Assembly: GCF_014640335.1 (NCBI RefSeq)
Contig: NZ_BMGT01000002.1
Coordinates: 62,001-126,000, forward strand
Length of the DNA stretch: 64,000 nucleotides
Origin: Edaphobacter dinghuensis
GTDB taxonomy: Bacteria > Acidobacteriota > Terriglobia > Terriglobales > Acidobacteriaceae
Reading direction: 5' to 3'
Both the position numbers and the translations under genes were made by a program. Below are positions 1-7,559 of the stretch, piece after piece (the first letter of the stretch is position 1; every line of letters begins with the position of its first letter). The notes under the pieces were generated by a model. The model was not told the DNA's origin. It made no database searches and worked only from the letters and a program-made list of their open reading frames with translations.

Positions 1-116
1 TGCGTCAGTTGACCGGAGATGTCTCTGACACTGCGTCGCGAACGGAGCAGAGCGAACAGGAGAAAGCCAATCATGCCTAAGAGCAAAAGGTATCCGAGGA
101 TGGGGAGCATGTGCAT
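1..116 (-). CDS. N-terminus of a membrane-anchored protein, cut by the window edge
   Basis: Read on the minus strand from ATG at 116, an open frame of 38 codons runs off the left edge. It begins MHMLPILGYLLLLGMIGFLL and continues with a few more apolar residues, then the basic stop-transfer stretch RSRRS and a polar segment. This is one N-terminal transmembrane anchor with the rest probably cytoplasmic. A second in-frame ATG lies at 110. No good Shine-Dalgarno sequence precedes either start. The layout resembles RmuC-like or other single-anchor proteins, but too little is present to name a family. It lies beyond the terminator at 209-242 and is therefore a separate transcript from the deoxyhypusine-synthase-like gene. 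Confidence 0.45.
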   Translation of the reverse strand, partial: MHMLPILGYLLLLGMIGFLLFALLRSRRSVRDISGQLT

Positions 117-208
117 TTGGCCGGTTACTATAGGGTAACTTGTTCAGCAGCGTAATGGTAACGCACTGCAGATGACTACCGGATGTACGGGAACCTGAAT
201 TGTCATCA

Positions 209-242
209 AAAAAAGACGCCCTTCGAGAAGGGCGTCTTTTTT
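209..242. terminator. Bidirectional intrinsic terminator
   Basis: A GC-rich hairpin (GACGCCC paired with GGGCGTC, loop around TTCGAGAA) has an A run on its left and a T run on its right, so it can end transcripts on either strand. On the minus strand it lies just past the stop of the deoxyhypusine-synthase-like gene. Confidence 0.85.
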
Positions 243-260
243 CAATAGCTTGAAGGTGAT

Positions 261-1328
261 TTATGCGTTGACCGGCACCTGATCGAGAACCTTTGTCCAT
301 GCCTTGCCTTTGCGGGCGGCCTGCGCGTTCTTGTGGAAGGCGTAGCCGGCGATCAGAGGCAGCGCCATGGTGGCTTCGGAGTAGACCATCTGCTCGTAGG
401 TCAGATCGACCTTGCCCCAGGAGCTGGCTTCCTTGAGAGTCGAGCCGGAGAGAGCGCCGTCACGGGCGTCGGCGACGGTGATCTGGATGGCGTACTTGTG
501 CATCGAGGCCTCGACGCCGAGCACGTCGGCTGCGACGACGATGTCCTGGGCGAAGTTCTTGGGAACGCCGCCGCCGATCATCAGCAGGCCGGTTGTCGGG
601 TTGGCGATCTTGAGCTGAGTGAGCTCGTAGAAGTCCTTGGCGGTGTCGATGGAGACCATCGGCTTGCCCTGGCGCGCGTGCTGGTGGGCGACGAGGCCGA
701 AACCGGCGGAGCAGTCGGAGAAGGCCGGGCAGAAGATGGGCACGTTCTTCTCGTAGGCGGCGAGGACGATGGAGTCGCGTCCGCCGTCCTTCGGGGTCTT
801 GCCTTCTTTGACGAGATAGGCTCCCATCTCGCGGATGAACTCGCGGGAGCTGTAGGGGCGGTGCTCGAGCGAATTGGTGATCTGGTGGATGGTCTCGTCG
901 CAGATACGCAGCTCGTCCTCGTCGATGAAGGTGTCGTAGATGCGGTCGATGGCCATCTCGCGGAGGTCGGCGTCGCCTGCGCCGTACTTGTACTCGTCAC
1001 CGGCGATGTAGTGGTTGAAGCCGAGGGCCTCGAAGAAGTCCTGATCGACGATGTTGGCTCCGGTGGAGACGATGGCATCGACCATGTTGTTGCGGACGAG
1101 GTCGATGATGACCTTCTGCAGACCGGCGGAGATGAGCGAGCCGGCGAGGCAGAGGACGACGCCGCAGTCGGTGTCGCGGAGCATCATGTCGTAGATGGAG
1201 GCGGCGCGGGCGGTGTCACGCGAGCTGTAGGCCATCGAGTTCATGGCGTCGACGAGAGCGACGACGTTGTGCTGCTTGATGTCGATGTGCTGAATGGGGC
1301 GGGCGAGAAGTTCTTTTTTCGTAGGCAT
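261..1328 (-). CDS. Deoxyhypusine synthase-like protein (homospermidine synthase-like)
   Basis: A 355-residue protein of the deoxyhypusine synthase family, an NAD-dependent aminobutyl transferase fold that moves the butylamine part of spermidine to a lysine or a polyamine. The sequence shows the family NAD-site pattern (VSTGANIVDQDF, GGGVPKNFAQD) and the SWGK motif with the catalytic lysine at about residue 306. Bacteria have no eIF5A, so bacterial members are thought to act on polyamines, for example forming homospermidine; the substrate here is inferred. The start MPTKKELL at 1328 is chosen because the upstream extension is proline-rich and lies over repeat DNA. The upstream same-strand gene overlaps this one by 113 bases in another frame. 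An intrinsic terminator follows at 209-242. Confidence 0.85.
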   Translation of the reverse strand: MPTKKELLARPIQHIDIKQHNVVALVDAMNSMAYSSRDTARAASIYDMMLRDTDCGVVLCLAGSLISAGLQKVIIDLVRNNMVDAIVSTGANIVDQDFFEALGFNHYIAGDEYKYGAGDADLREMAIDRIYDTFIDEDELRICDETIHQITNSLEHRPYSSREFIREMGAYLVKEGKTPKDGGRDSIVLAAYEKNVPIFCPAFSDCSAGFGLVAHQHARQGKPMVSIDTAKDFYELTQLKIANPTTGLLMIGGGVPKNFAQDIVVAADVLGVEASMHKYAIQITVADARDGALSGSTLKEASSWGKVDLTYEQMVYSEATMALPLIAGYAFHKNAQAARKGKAWTKVLDQVPVNA

Positions 1329-2130
1329 GGCAGTTATTAGGATACCAAGCGGCGGTGCCGGGGGTTGGCCTGGGGATGTTAATTTCTGGTTTGGTGGTAT
1401 GGGGTTTTGTGGCTGTCGTTGGAGGATGGGCTGCGTCAACGGAGAAATACAGGGGTCTCTCCGCTGCGGCTTCGCCTTGCACCCCAACGAACAAGCTCGT
1501 TGGGGACCCCGCAGTTTCGGTCGAGATGACGTGCTTTTGCGGTGGGGCGATGTCTGCGCTGGCGTTTAGGTTAGGCAGGATGGTGGGTTCGGGGGTAGTG
1601 GGTTGAGAGGTTTGTGGCGCTTCGCCCACGTCCTCAAGTGCCGGACGTGGAGCACCCGGTTGGTCGGAGGTTTGGACGGTGTTTGCGTCTTCGGACATCT
1701 CGGTGATGGGCGCGAGATCGCCGTAGCGCGGGTTGATGAGGACCTGTTCGACGGGCGGCTGGTTGTCGGATTTGGCTTTGGCTTCGTCGGGTTCGGGCAG
1801 GTTGTTGCTGACGATCTGGAGGCCGTAGAGGAGAAGGCCAGCTTGTTTCACCGGGAGGTTGTCGCAGGCTATGCGCTGCAGGACTTCGGTGACGGCGGCG
1901 AGGATGGAGCTGCGGTCTTCGAGCGGGGGCAGCTCGAACTCGGCCCAGGTGCGGCGGTGGCGTCTTTCGTCGGCGGCGCCGAGGGTGGTGTGATGGTAGT
2001 AGCAGAGGTGTTCGCCGCGGAGCGAGGGGCTGCCGCAACGGTGGCCGTCGATGAAGATGTGGCGGCAGCGGTAGCGTTTGGATGGATCTTGCGTGGGCTC
2101 GATGGTGGCGTCGACGGTCTGGTGTGTCAT
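1216..2130 (-). CDS. Cys/His-rich hypothetical protein with a repeat-derived C-terminus
   Basis: 304 residues, unknown function. The first 50 residues hold a Cys/His cluster (RCRHIFIDGHRCGSP, then LCYYHH) that looks like a small zinc-binding module; an alpha-helical region follows to about residue 120. From about residue 160 the frame crosses two repeat structures: a hairpin at 1626-1650 and a full element at 1444-1536, which encodes the segment RPLYFSVDAA. It then overlaps the first 113 bases of the deoxyhypusine-synthase-like gene. The N-terminus is probably the real conserved protein, and the C-terminal half looks like readthrough after repeat insertion. The start at 2130 is set by a strong AGGAGG at 2140-2145. 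The leader contains two hairpins (see separate entries). Confidence 0.6.
   Translation of the reverse strand: MTHQTVDATIEPTQDPSKRYRCRHIFIDGHRCGSPSLRGEHLCYYHHTTLGAADERRHRRTWAEFELPPLEDRSSILAAVTEVLQRIACDNLPVKQAGLLLYGLQIVSNNLPEPDEAKAKSDNQPPVEQVLINPRYGDLAPITEMSEDANTVQTSDQPGAPRPALEDVGEAPQTSQPTTPEPTILPNLNASADIAPPQKHVISTETAGSPTSLFVGVQGEAAAERPLYFSVDAAHPPTTATKPHTTKPEINIPRPTPGTAAWYPNNCHAYEKRTSRPPHSAHRHQAAQRRRSRRRHELDGLQLA
1444..1536 (+). repeat. Dispersed repeat element, variant A, copy 1
   Basis: Fixed left end AATACAGGGGTCTCTCC and fixed right end CGGTCGAGATGACGTGC frame a variable core. The core here holds a perfect 9-bp stem, CCCCAACGA with TCGTTGGGG, at 1482-1505. It lies inside the frame of the Cys/His-rich hypothetical protein. 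Other variant A copies are at 5008-5059 and 22054-22115. Confidence 0.8.
1626..1659 (+). repeat. Hairpin followed by GCACCCGG tag
   Basis: Stem CCACGTCC (1626-1633) pairs with GGACGTGG (1643-1650) and is followed by AGCACCCGG. The same tag follows the hairpins at 11907-11932 and 37798-37823, which suggests a common family, here inside a coding frame. Confidence 0.5.
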
Positions 2131-2176
2131 GGGGTACCCCCTCCTATACTTAAGTCCTAAAGTCTTCAAAAGAAAT

Positions 2177-2198
2177 GGCCTAAGTCTGGACTTAGGCC
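2177..2198. promoter_or_regulatory. Perfect palindrome upstream of the Cys/His-rich gene
   Basis: GGCCTAAGTC (2177-2186) and GACTTAGGCC (2189-2198) are exact reverse complements with a two-base centre. Related half sites (ACTTAAGTCC, TAAAGTC) lie between this palindrome and the start codon at 2130. It may be an operator or a leader RNA stem; the sequence alone does not separate the two. Confidence 0.5.
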
Positions 2199-2216
2199 GT
2201 GCGGATGGTTAAATGC

Positions 2217-2247
2217 GAAAGCCCGGCTTGTGGCCGGGCTTCTTGTT
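2217..2247. terminator. Terminator-like GC-rich hairpin in the divergent region
   Basis: AGCCCGGC pairs with GCCGGGCT around a short loop; the plus-strand side is followed by a weak T-rich stretch (CTTCTTGTTT). No annotated plus-strand gene ends nearby. It could be part of the leader of the minus-strand gene, or the end of an unannotated short transcript. Confidence 0.45.
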
Positions 2248-2457
2248 TGACTGTCTGAGTTAATTGTAGCAGTGGGTGTCAAGGGTTTCGGTTTTGGGGA
2301 AGCAGTTTGAAGGTGGCTGATGGGGAAGGCGAAGTGACATTTTTTAGACAATTCCATGACAACAGCAACTCGCAAAAAGGCCTATATTCGCGGCCTCGGA
2401 GTGTTGACGCGCAGTTCTGTGCGCTGAATTGTGTGTACAGCCGCCAGGAGGATGAAC

Positions 2458-3576
2458 ATGGAACTAAAACAGCGTTTCTCGGTTCGGGGCCGTGTACTCG
2501 GTCTACTGGTATTGATTATGACCAGTGCGGATATCTTCGCGCGTGCTGCCGATCCTTCGTTTATCGGTCCTCTCAATACTGTTACGACGCTGAGCACCAC
2601 CATACCGGCGAATGGCGATGTCAATCCTTATGGGGTCGCTCTCGTTCGGGAGAGCAAAGGGCGGCTGGTCGAGGGTGCGTTCCTGATCAGCAACTTCAAT
2701 AATTCGGGGAACTTCCAGGGAACAGGCACGACGATCGTGCAGGTTACTCCCAAGGGGGCGTTTAGTCTCTTTGCGCAGATCGATGCGGATAAAGTCGCCT
2801 GTCCTGGAGGGATAGGGCTGACGACGGCGCTGGTGGCTCTGCGGAGCGGCTTTGTGGTGGTTGGCAGTCTGCCGACTGTGGCCGGAGACGTGACGACGGC
2901 GAAGGCCGGTTGCCTGATCGTACTGGACAGTATGGGCAATGTGGTCGAGACGTTTTCGGGCCATCACATCAATGGCCCGTGGGACATGACGGCGGTGGAT
3001 GGCGGCCAGCTCGCGGTATTGTTTGTGACCAATGTGTTGAATGGCACGGTAGCCGCGAACGGCGATGTGGTGAATAAGGGAACTGTTGTGCGGCTGCTGC
3101 TGGGTGCCTTCGGAGGCGGACCACCGCAGTTGCTCGATAGCACTGTGATTGCCTCCGGTTTCGCAGAGCGTACAGATCCCGCCGCGCTTGTGATTGGGCC
3201 GACGGGCGTTGCGTTTGATGATGAGACGGGAGAGCTATATGTCGCGGACAGCCTGAACAATCGGATTACGGCTATTCCCGATGCGCTGTTTCGGATGTTT
3301 CCGGAGGGGACTGGTTTTACGGTGTCTGAGGGAGGTGCTCTCAACGATCCGCTGGGGATTGCGCTGACACCGAACCATCACATTGTGGCTGCCAATGGAG
3401 ATGACGGCAACCTTGTGGAGATCAATCCGAGATCGCGCAAGCAGGTTGCGGTGAAGCTTGTCGACGACACGGGAGGGCCGCCTCCGGGATCGGGTGCGCT
3501 CTTTGGCCTGTTTGTGACCGATGCCGGAGTCTATTTTGTGGATGACGCTTCGAACACATTTAACCTGCTGGACTGA
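2458..3576 (+). CDS. Secreted NHL-like beta-propeller protein
   Basis: 372 residues beginning with a Sec signal peptide (basic start, hydrophobic LGLLVLIMTS, likely cleavage after FARA). The mature part repeats motifs typical of NHL/SMP-30-like propellers: GVALVRES, GIGLTTALVAL, GPTGVAFDDETGELYVADS, NNRITAIP, DPLGIALTPNHHIVAANGDDGN. Such proteins bind ligands or cleave small esters outside the cytoplasm; nothing here identifies the ligand. The start at 2458 is set by AGGAGG at 2446-2451 with a six-base spacer; the ATG at 2452 is too close. The nicotinate phosphoribosyltransferase gene follows after 100 bases with no visible terminator. Confidence 0.75.
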   Translation: MELKQRFSVRGRVLGLLVLIMTSADIFARAADPSFIGPLNTVTTLSTTIPANGDVNPYGVALVRESKGRLVEGAFLISNFNNSGNFQGTGTTIVQVTPKGAFSLFAQIDADKVACPGGIGLTTALVALRSGFVVVGSLPTVAGDVTTAKAGCLIVLDSMGNVVETFSGHHINGPWDMTAVDGGQLAVLFVTNVLNGTVAANGDVVNKGTVVRLLLGAFGGGPPQLLDSTVIASGFAERTDPAALVIGPTGVAFDDETGELYVADSLNNRITAIPDALFRMFPEGTGFTVSEGGALNDPLGIALTPNHHIVAANGDDGNLVEINPRSRKQVAVKLVDDTGGPPPGSGALFGLFVTDAGVYFVDDASNTFNLLD

Positions 3577-3676
3577 ATCGGTGGTGTGAGCCTTCTTCGG
3601 TTGCCTGTCGAGATGATGGATTCGAGGGGTGGCCGAAGTTTGGCTCTGGATTCGTTCAGGGGCGACAATTGGTGGC

Positions 3677-4981
3677 ATGAATGTAAATTTTGCCGAGCGG
3701 GCGCATAACCATAACTGGAAGCTGGACCCGATTGTGCGGTCGTTGCTGGATACGGACTTTTATAAGCTGCTGATGCTGCAGTTTATCTGGAAGAATTTTC
3801 CGCAGGTGCATGTGACCAGCGAGGTGGTGAACCGGACGGTTTCGGTGAAGCTGGCCGAGAGGGTGGGTGCGGCGGCGCTGGTGGAACAGATGGAGCATGT
3901 GCGCGGGCTGCGGTTTCGCAAGAGCGAGATGGTTTGGCTGGCGGGCAATACGTTCTATGGGACGCGGAGTATTTTTGAGCCGAAGTTTCTGGAGTGGCTG
4001 GAGCGGGATTTCAAGCTGAGCGACTATGAGGTCACCGAGCATGAGGGGCAGTTGGTGCTGCGGTACAGCGGGCTTTGGACCGAGGTGACGATGTGGGAGA
4101 TCTATGCGCTGGCGATTGTGAGCGAGCTGAAGACGCGGTCGGCGCTGGCGGAGCTGAGCGAGCTGGAGCTGGATGTTTTGTATGCGCGGGCGAAGACTCG
4201 GCTGTGGGACAAGATTGAGTTGCTGCGTGGGGTGGACGATCTGGAGTTGTCGGACTTTGGGACGCGGCGGCGGCATAGTTTTTTGTGGCAGGAGTATGCG
4301 GTGCAGGCGCTGGGGGCCGGGCTGGGCGATCGGCTGAAGGGGACTTCGAATACGGCGCTGGCTTATAAGCATGACCTTGAGGCGATAGGGACGAATGCGC
4401 ATGAGCTGCCGATGGCGCTGGCGGCGATGGCGACGAGCGATGCGGAGTTGCGGGCTTCGCAATACAAGGTGCTGGAGCTTTGGCAGAAGAGTTATGGTGG
4501 CGCTCTGCTGGTGATGTTGCCGGATACGTTTGGGACGACTCAGTTTTTGGAGGGCGCTCCGGAGTGGGTGGCGGACTGGACGGGGCAGCGGGTGGACAGC
4601 AAGGACCCGATGGTGGCGGGGGATGAGTATATTGCGTGGCTGATGCGGCGGGGCAGGGATGCGAGGGGGAAGAGGCTGATTGCTTCGGATGCTTTGGATG
4701 CGGGCGATATTGTTCGGCTGGATGAGTATTTTCGCGGGCGGATTCGGTTCAGTGCAGGCTGGGGGACTCTGCTGACGAATGATTTTCGCGGGTGCCATCC
4801 GCGGGGGGAAGATACGCTGGAGCCGATCAGCCTGGTTTGCAAGCTGATGACGGTGGAAGGGAAGCCAGCGGTGAAATTGAGCGATAACTCGCATAAGTCG
4901 ACCGGGCCTGCCGAGGAGATTGCGCGGTATCGGCGGGTGTTTGGGACGGCGGCTGTGGAGGGTGGGGTGGTGGTGGTTTGA
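3677..4981 (+). CDS. pncB: Nicotinate phosphoribosyltransferase
   Basis: 434 residues. It joins nicotinate and PRPP with ATP hydrolysis to form nicotinate mononucleotide, the entry step of the Preiss-Handler NAD salvage route. Family marks: the N-terminal LLDTDFYKLLMLQ, the substrate-site FGTRRRHSFLWQE, GTSNTALAYKHDLEAIGTNAHELP (in which the HE histidine is the autophosphorylated residue in characterised members), and the PRPP-site region LPDTFGTTQFLE. Length is normal. The start at 3677 is chosen because GGTGG lies just before it and the upstream extension does not look like the family N-terminus. A repeat element follows at 5008-5059. Confidence 0.95.
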   Translation: MNVNFAERAHNHNWKLDPIVRSLLDTDFYKLLMLQFIWKNFPQVHVTSEVVNRTVSVKLAERVGAAALVEQMEHVRGLRFRKSEMVWLAGNTFYGTRSIFEPKFLEWLERDFKLSDYEVTEHEGQLVLRYSGLWTEVTMWEIYALAIVSELKTRSALAELSELELDVLYARAKTRLWDKIELLRGVDDLELSDFGTRRRHSFLWQEYAVQALGAGLGDRLKGTSNTALAYKHDLEAIGTNAHELPMALAAMATSDAELRASQYKVLELWQKSYGGALLVMLPDTFGTTQFLEGAPEWVADWTGQRVDSKDPMVAGDEYIAWLMRRGRDARGKRLIASDALDAGDIVRLDEYFRGRIRFSAGWGTLLTNDFRGCHPRGEDTLEPISLVCKLMTVEGKPAVKLSDNSHKSTGPAEEIARYRRVFGTAAVEGGVVVV

Positions 4982-5007
4982 GGATTTATGGGTGATGGTA
5001 AAAGGTG

Positions 5008-5059
5008 AAAATACAGGGGTCTCTCCACTCCGCTTCGCTCCGGTCGAGATGACGTGAGT
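5008..5059 (+). repeat. Dispersed repeat element, variant A, copy 2
   Basis: Same fixed ends as copy 1 (AATACAGGGGTCTCTCC and CGGTCGAGATGACGTG) with only a very short core of CTCCGCTTCGCTC. This is the minimal form of variant A, in the same + orientation. Confidence 0.8.
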
Positions 5060-5100
5060 TTTTGTTTGCTGCTCGATCTTGTTAGAAAGCCGCTTATGAC

Positions 5101-5127
5101 TTGTCTGTGATTTTGCTTCGATATACT
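5101..5127 (+). promoter_or_regulatory. Possible promoter of the S1/P1-like gene
   Basis: TTGTCT (5101-5106) and TATACT (5122-5127) resemble -35 and -10 boxes, but the 15-base spacer is short. If this promoter is used, the transcript would begin at or near the ATG at 5134, giving a nearly leaderless mRNA. That fits the lack of a clear SD. Confidence 0.35.
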
Positions 5128-5133
5128 GCGGGC

Positions 5134-6066
5134 ATGAATAAGTTTGGTGGTTGGGTTGGGGTTTTTGTGGCTGCTGCGATGGTTCCCTTGGTGACGGTGC
5201 AGCCTTCGTTTGGGTGGGGTGCGGCTGGGCACTCGATGATTAATAAGCTGGCTGCGGCGAATCTGCCGCACGATGTTCCGGCGTTTCTGCGGGATGGCGG
5301 CGCGCTGGATGCGATGTACTATCTGGGGCCTGAGCCGGACCGGTGGCGGAACCGCGCGGAGAGTGAGTTGGATGCGGAGCAGGCTCCTGACCACTTTATC
5401 GATCTGGAGCGGGCGGACATGGTGGGGACGCTGCCGAGGCGGCGGTATGACTTTATTCGTGATCTGGCGAAGGTGCAGCGGGAGCATCCGAATCTGGCGT
5501 TGACGCCGGAGAAGGTGGGGATGCAGCCGTGGCAGGTGGAAGAGGTCTACGAGAGGCTAAAAGTTGGGTTTAGGGAGTATCGCAAGCTGGTTGCAGCGAA
5601 TGAGGATACGAAACCGGCTGAGCTGGCGATTGTGTTTTATGCGGCTTGGCTGGGGCATTATGTCGGCGATGGGTCGATGCCGCTGCATACGACGATTCAG
5701 TACAACGGGTGGACGGGGCCGAATCCGAATGGATATACGACGGAGCACCATATTCACTCGAAGTTCGAGAGCACGTTTGTGGGGGCGAATGTGAAGCCAG
5801 AGGATGTGGCTCCGCTGGTGGCGGCGGTGGAGACGAAGGCGCTGGGGGATGAGTGGGACGACTACATGGTTTATCTGCGGCATACGAACTCGCTGGTGGA
5901 GAGGACGTATCAGATCGATAAGGCGGGTGGGTTCGATGGCGCGGGGACTCCGGAGGGTAAGTCGTTTACGGAGGAGCGGCTGGCCGCGGGAGCGATTGAG
6001 CTGCGGGACATGATCTATACGGCTTGGTTGAGGAGTGCTGATCCGGTGGAGGAGTTTCATGGGTAG
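5134..6066 (+). CDS. S1/P1-type nuclease family protein, exported
   Basis: 310 residues. A signal peptide is followed by a probable cleavage immediately before the tryptophan of WGAAGHSM. In S1/P1 nucleases the N-terminal Trp of the mature enzyme binds zinc, so this arrangement is diagnostic. Further family marks are PDHFIDLE, HYVGDGSMPLHTT and HHIHSKFES, which supply the trinuclear zinc ligands. Characterised members cleave single-stranded nucleic acids and 3'-nucleotides outside the cytoplasm, which would suit nutrient scavenging. The ATG at 5134 gives the best signal peptide. The related zinc-dependent phospholipase C fold is the main alternative. Confidence 0.8.
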   Translation: MNKFGGWVGVFVAAAMVPLVTVQPSFGWGAAGHSMINKLAAANLPHDVPAFLRDGGALDAMYYLGPEPDRWRNRAESELDAEQAPDHFIDLERADMVGTLPRRRYDFIRDLAKVQREHPNLALTPEKVGMQPWQVEEVYERLKVGFREYRKLVAANEDTKPAELAIVFYAAWLGHYVGDGSMPLHTTIQYNGWTGPNPNGYTTEHHIHSKFESTFVGANVKPEDVAPLVAAVETKALGDEWDDYMVYLRHTNSLVERTYQIDKAGGFDGAGTPEGKSFTEERLAAGAIELRDMIYTAWLRSADPVEEFHG

Positions 6067-6184
6067 CTGACGAGAAGCCGACTTATCGATACCAATGGTG
6101 CGTGCCGGTGCAGCCAATCTCATGGGTATCTTCATCAAGAACAGGGCGGTTATACTTTTCGCTCCAGAAACCGAGAGGAAGAAA

Positions 6185-6604
6185 ATGTCCCAGGATAATG
6201 CGAAGGTCGTTCGTGAATTCGCAGACGAAGTTATCACGAATGGAAAGATTGAAACGGCGTCTCACTATGCATGGGAAGATGTGGTTGAGCAGGTGTCACT
6301 GCCTGGTCAAGGTCCCGGGTTGGATGGTCTGAAAGACATCATCCGCGCAATGCGCACCGGCTTTCCCGATCTTGTGTTTTCCATTCAAGAGCAAATTACC
6401 GAAAACGATAAAGTCGCAAGCCGCTTTGAATGGACCGGAGTGCACAAAGGAGAATTTCTTGGCATTCCTGCAACGGGACAATCCGTGCGGGTTTGGGGGA
6501 TCGTTATCGATCGCCTGGAAGATGGCCGTATCAAAGACACCCGCATCCTCATGGATACGCTCGGCCTGATGACCCAGCTCGGAGTCTTGCCTGCTAAGTC
6601 CTGA
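6185..6604 (+). CDS. SnoaL-like ester-cyclase family protein
   Basis: 139 residues with the pattern of SnoaL-like/NTF2-fold proteins annotated as ester cyclases: an N-terminal helix (NAKVVREFADEVITNGK), then LPGQGPGLDGLKDIIRAMRTGFPDL, VASRFEWTGVHKGEFLGIPATG, and WGIVIDRLEDGRIKDTRILMD. The reaction is unknown; many members are orphan enzymes. The start at 6185 is set by the purine-rich GAGAGGAAG just upstream; the longer frame adds an unrelated segment. It is convergent with the alpha/beta hydrolase gene, with an inverted repeat between them at 6689-6724. Confidence 0.75.
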   Translation: MSQDNAKVVREFADEVITNGKIETASHYAWEDVVEQVSLPGQGPGLDGLKDIIRAMRTGFPDLVFSIQEQITENDKVASRFEWTGVHKGEFLGIPATGQSVRVWGIVIDRLEDGRIKDTRILMDTLGLMTQLGVLPAKS

Positions 6605-6688
6605 GAAACGCGCTTGTGGGAATTTAGCTAGAAGTCGACGCATTCGAGGGAAAGGTGCGTTAGGGAGATATTCGTTGCGGTGAGGTAC

Positions 6689-6724
6689 TCGGCGAGCCGA
6701 TAAAAATATCTTTGGCTCGCCGAG
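6689..6724. terminator. Inverted repeat between convergent genes
   Basis: CTCGGCGAGCC (6689-6699) pairs with GGCTCGCCGAG (6714-6724), an 11-bp perfect stem with an A/T-rich loop, lying between two convergent genes. It lacks a strong T run, so termination is inferred from position. Confidence 0.55.
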
Positions 6725-6734
6725 GGATTTGCGT

Positions 6735-7559
6735 TTACGACTTTATGAATGCGAGGAGGTCGGCGTTGATCTGGTCGGCGTGGGTGGTTGGCATGCCATG
6801 GGGGAAGCCCTGGTAGACCTTCAGCGTGCCGTTCTTCAGGAGCTTGGCGGCGAGCGGGCCTGCATCGGCGAATGGAACGATCTGGTCGTCTTCGCTATGC
6901 ATCACCAGGACGGGAACGTTGATATGCTTGAGGTCTTCGGTGAGATCGGTCTCCGACAAGGTCTTGATGCACTCATATTGCGCCTTGATGCTGCCCATCA
7001 TTCCCTGGCGCCACCAGTTGTCGATTACACCTTGCTGAACTTTCGCACCGGGACGGTTGAAGCCGTAGAAGGGGCCTTCGGGAATATCGCGATAGAACTG
7101 GGCGCGGTTGGCCATGCCGGCGCGGAAGCCGTCGAAGACCTCCATCGGCGTGCCGCCCGGATTTGTCGCCGACTTGATCATGACCGGCGTGATGGCGCTG
7201 ATCAATGCTGCTTTGGCGACGCTGCCGTCGCCTCCGAACCGGGCAACGTAACGGGCGACTTCGCCGCCGCCGGTTGAGTGGCCTACATGGATCGCGTTTT
7301 TAAGCTTCAGATGCTTTACCAGGGCGGCGCTGTCGGCGGCGTAGGTGTCCATGTCGTTGGCGAGGTCGTTCTGGCTCGACCGACCATGGCCGCGACGGTC
7401 ATGCGCGATGACGCGGTATCCGCGCAGGAGGAAGAAGAGCATCTGGCTGTCCCAGTCGTCTGCGCTGAGCGGCCAGCCGTGATGGAATACGATTGGCTGA
7501 CCTGTTCCCCAATCCTTGTAGTAGATCTCTGTACCGTCCTTCACTGTAATGGTGCTCAT
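6735..7559 (-). CDS. Alpha/beta hydrolase, non-heme chloroperoxidase type
   Basis: 274 residues, the usual length for the cofactor-free haloperoxidase/esterase branch of the alpha/beta hydrolases. The nucleophile elbow is GHSTGGGE (Ser95). [11 protein letters not shown] carries the oxyanion-hole region, the acid lies in HSEDDQIVP and the base in [12 protein letters not shown]. The family hydrolyses esters and can form peracids in vitro; the natural substrate is unknown. There is no signal peptide, so it is cytoplasmic. The start at 7559 is supported by AGGAG about nine bases upstream. Confidence 0.88.
   Translation of the reverse strand: MSTITVKDGTEIYYKDWGTGQPIVFHHGWPLSADDWDSQMLFFLLRGYRVIAHDRRGHGRSSQNDLANDMDTYAADSAALVKHLKLKNAIHVGHSTGGGEVARYVARFGGDGSVAKAALISAITPVMIKSATNPGGTPMEVFDGFRAGMANRAQFYRDIPEGPFYGFNRPGAKVQQGVIDNWWRQGMMGSIKAQYECIKTLSETDLTEDLKHINVPVLVMHSEDDQIVPFADAGPLAAKLLKNGTLKVYQGFPHGMPTTHADQINADLLAFIKS

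Larger units (their letters stand above)
2131..2457. other. Divergent intergenic region with two hairpins
   Basis: This gap separates the minus-strand Cys/His-rich gene from the plus-strand beta-propeller gene. It holds the SD of the minus gene (2140-2145), a perfect 10-bp-arm palindrome (2177-2198), a GC-rich hairpin (2219-2242), and the SD AGGAGG of the plus gene (2446-2451). Several AAGTCC/GGACTT-type motifs lie between 2148 and 2198. No further gene is convincing. Confidence 0.6.
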
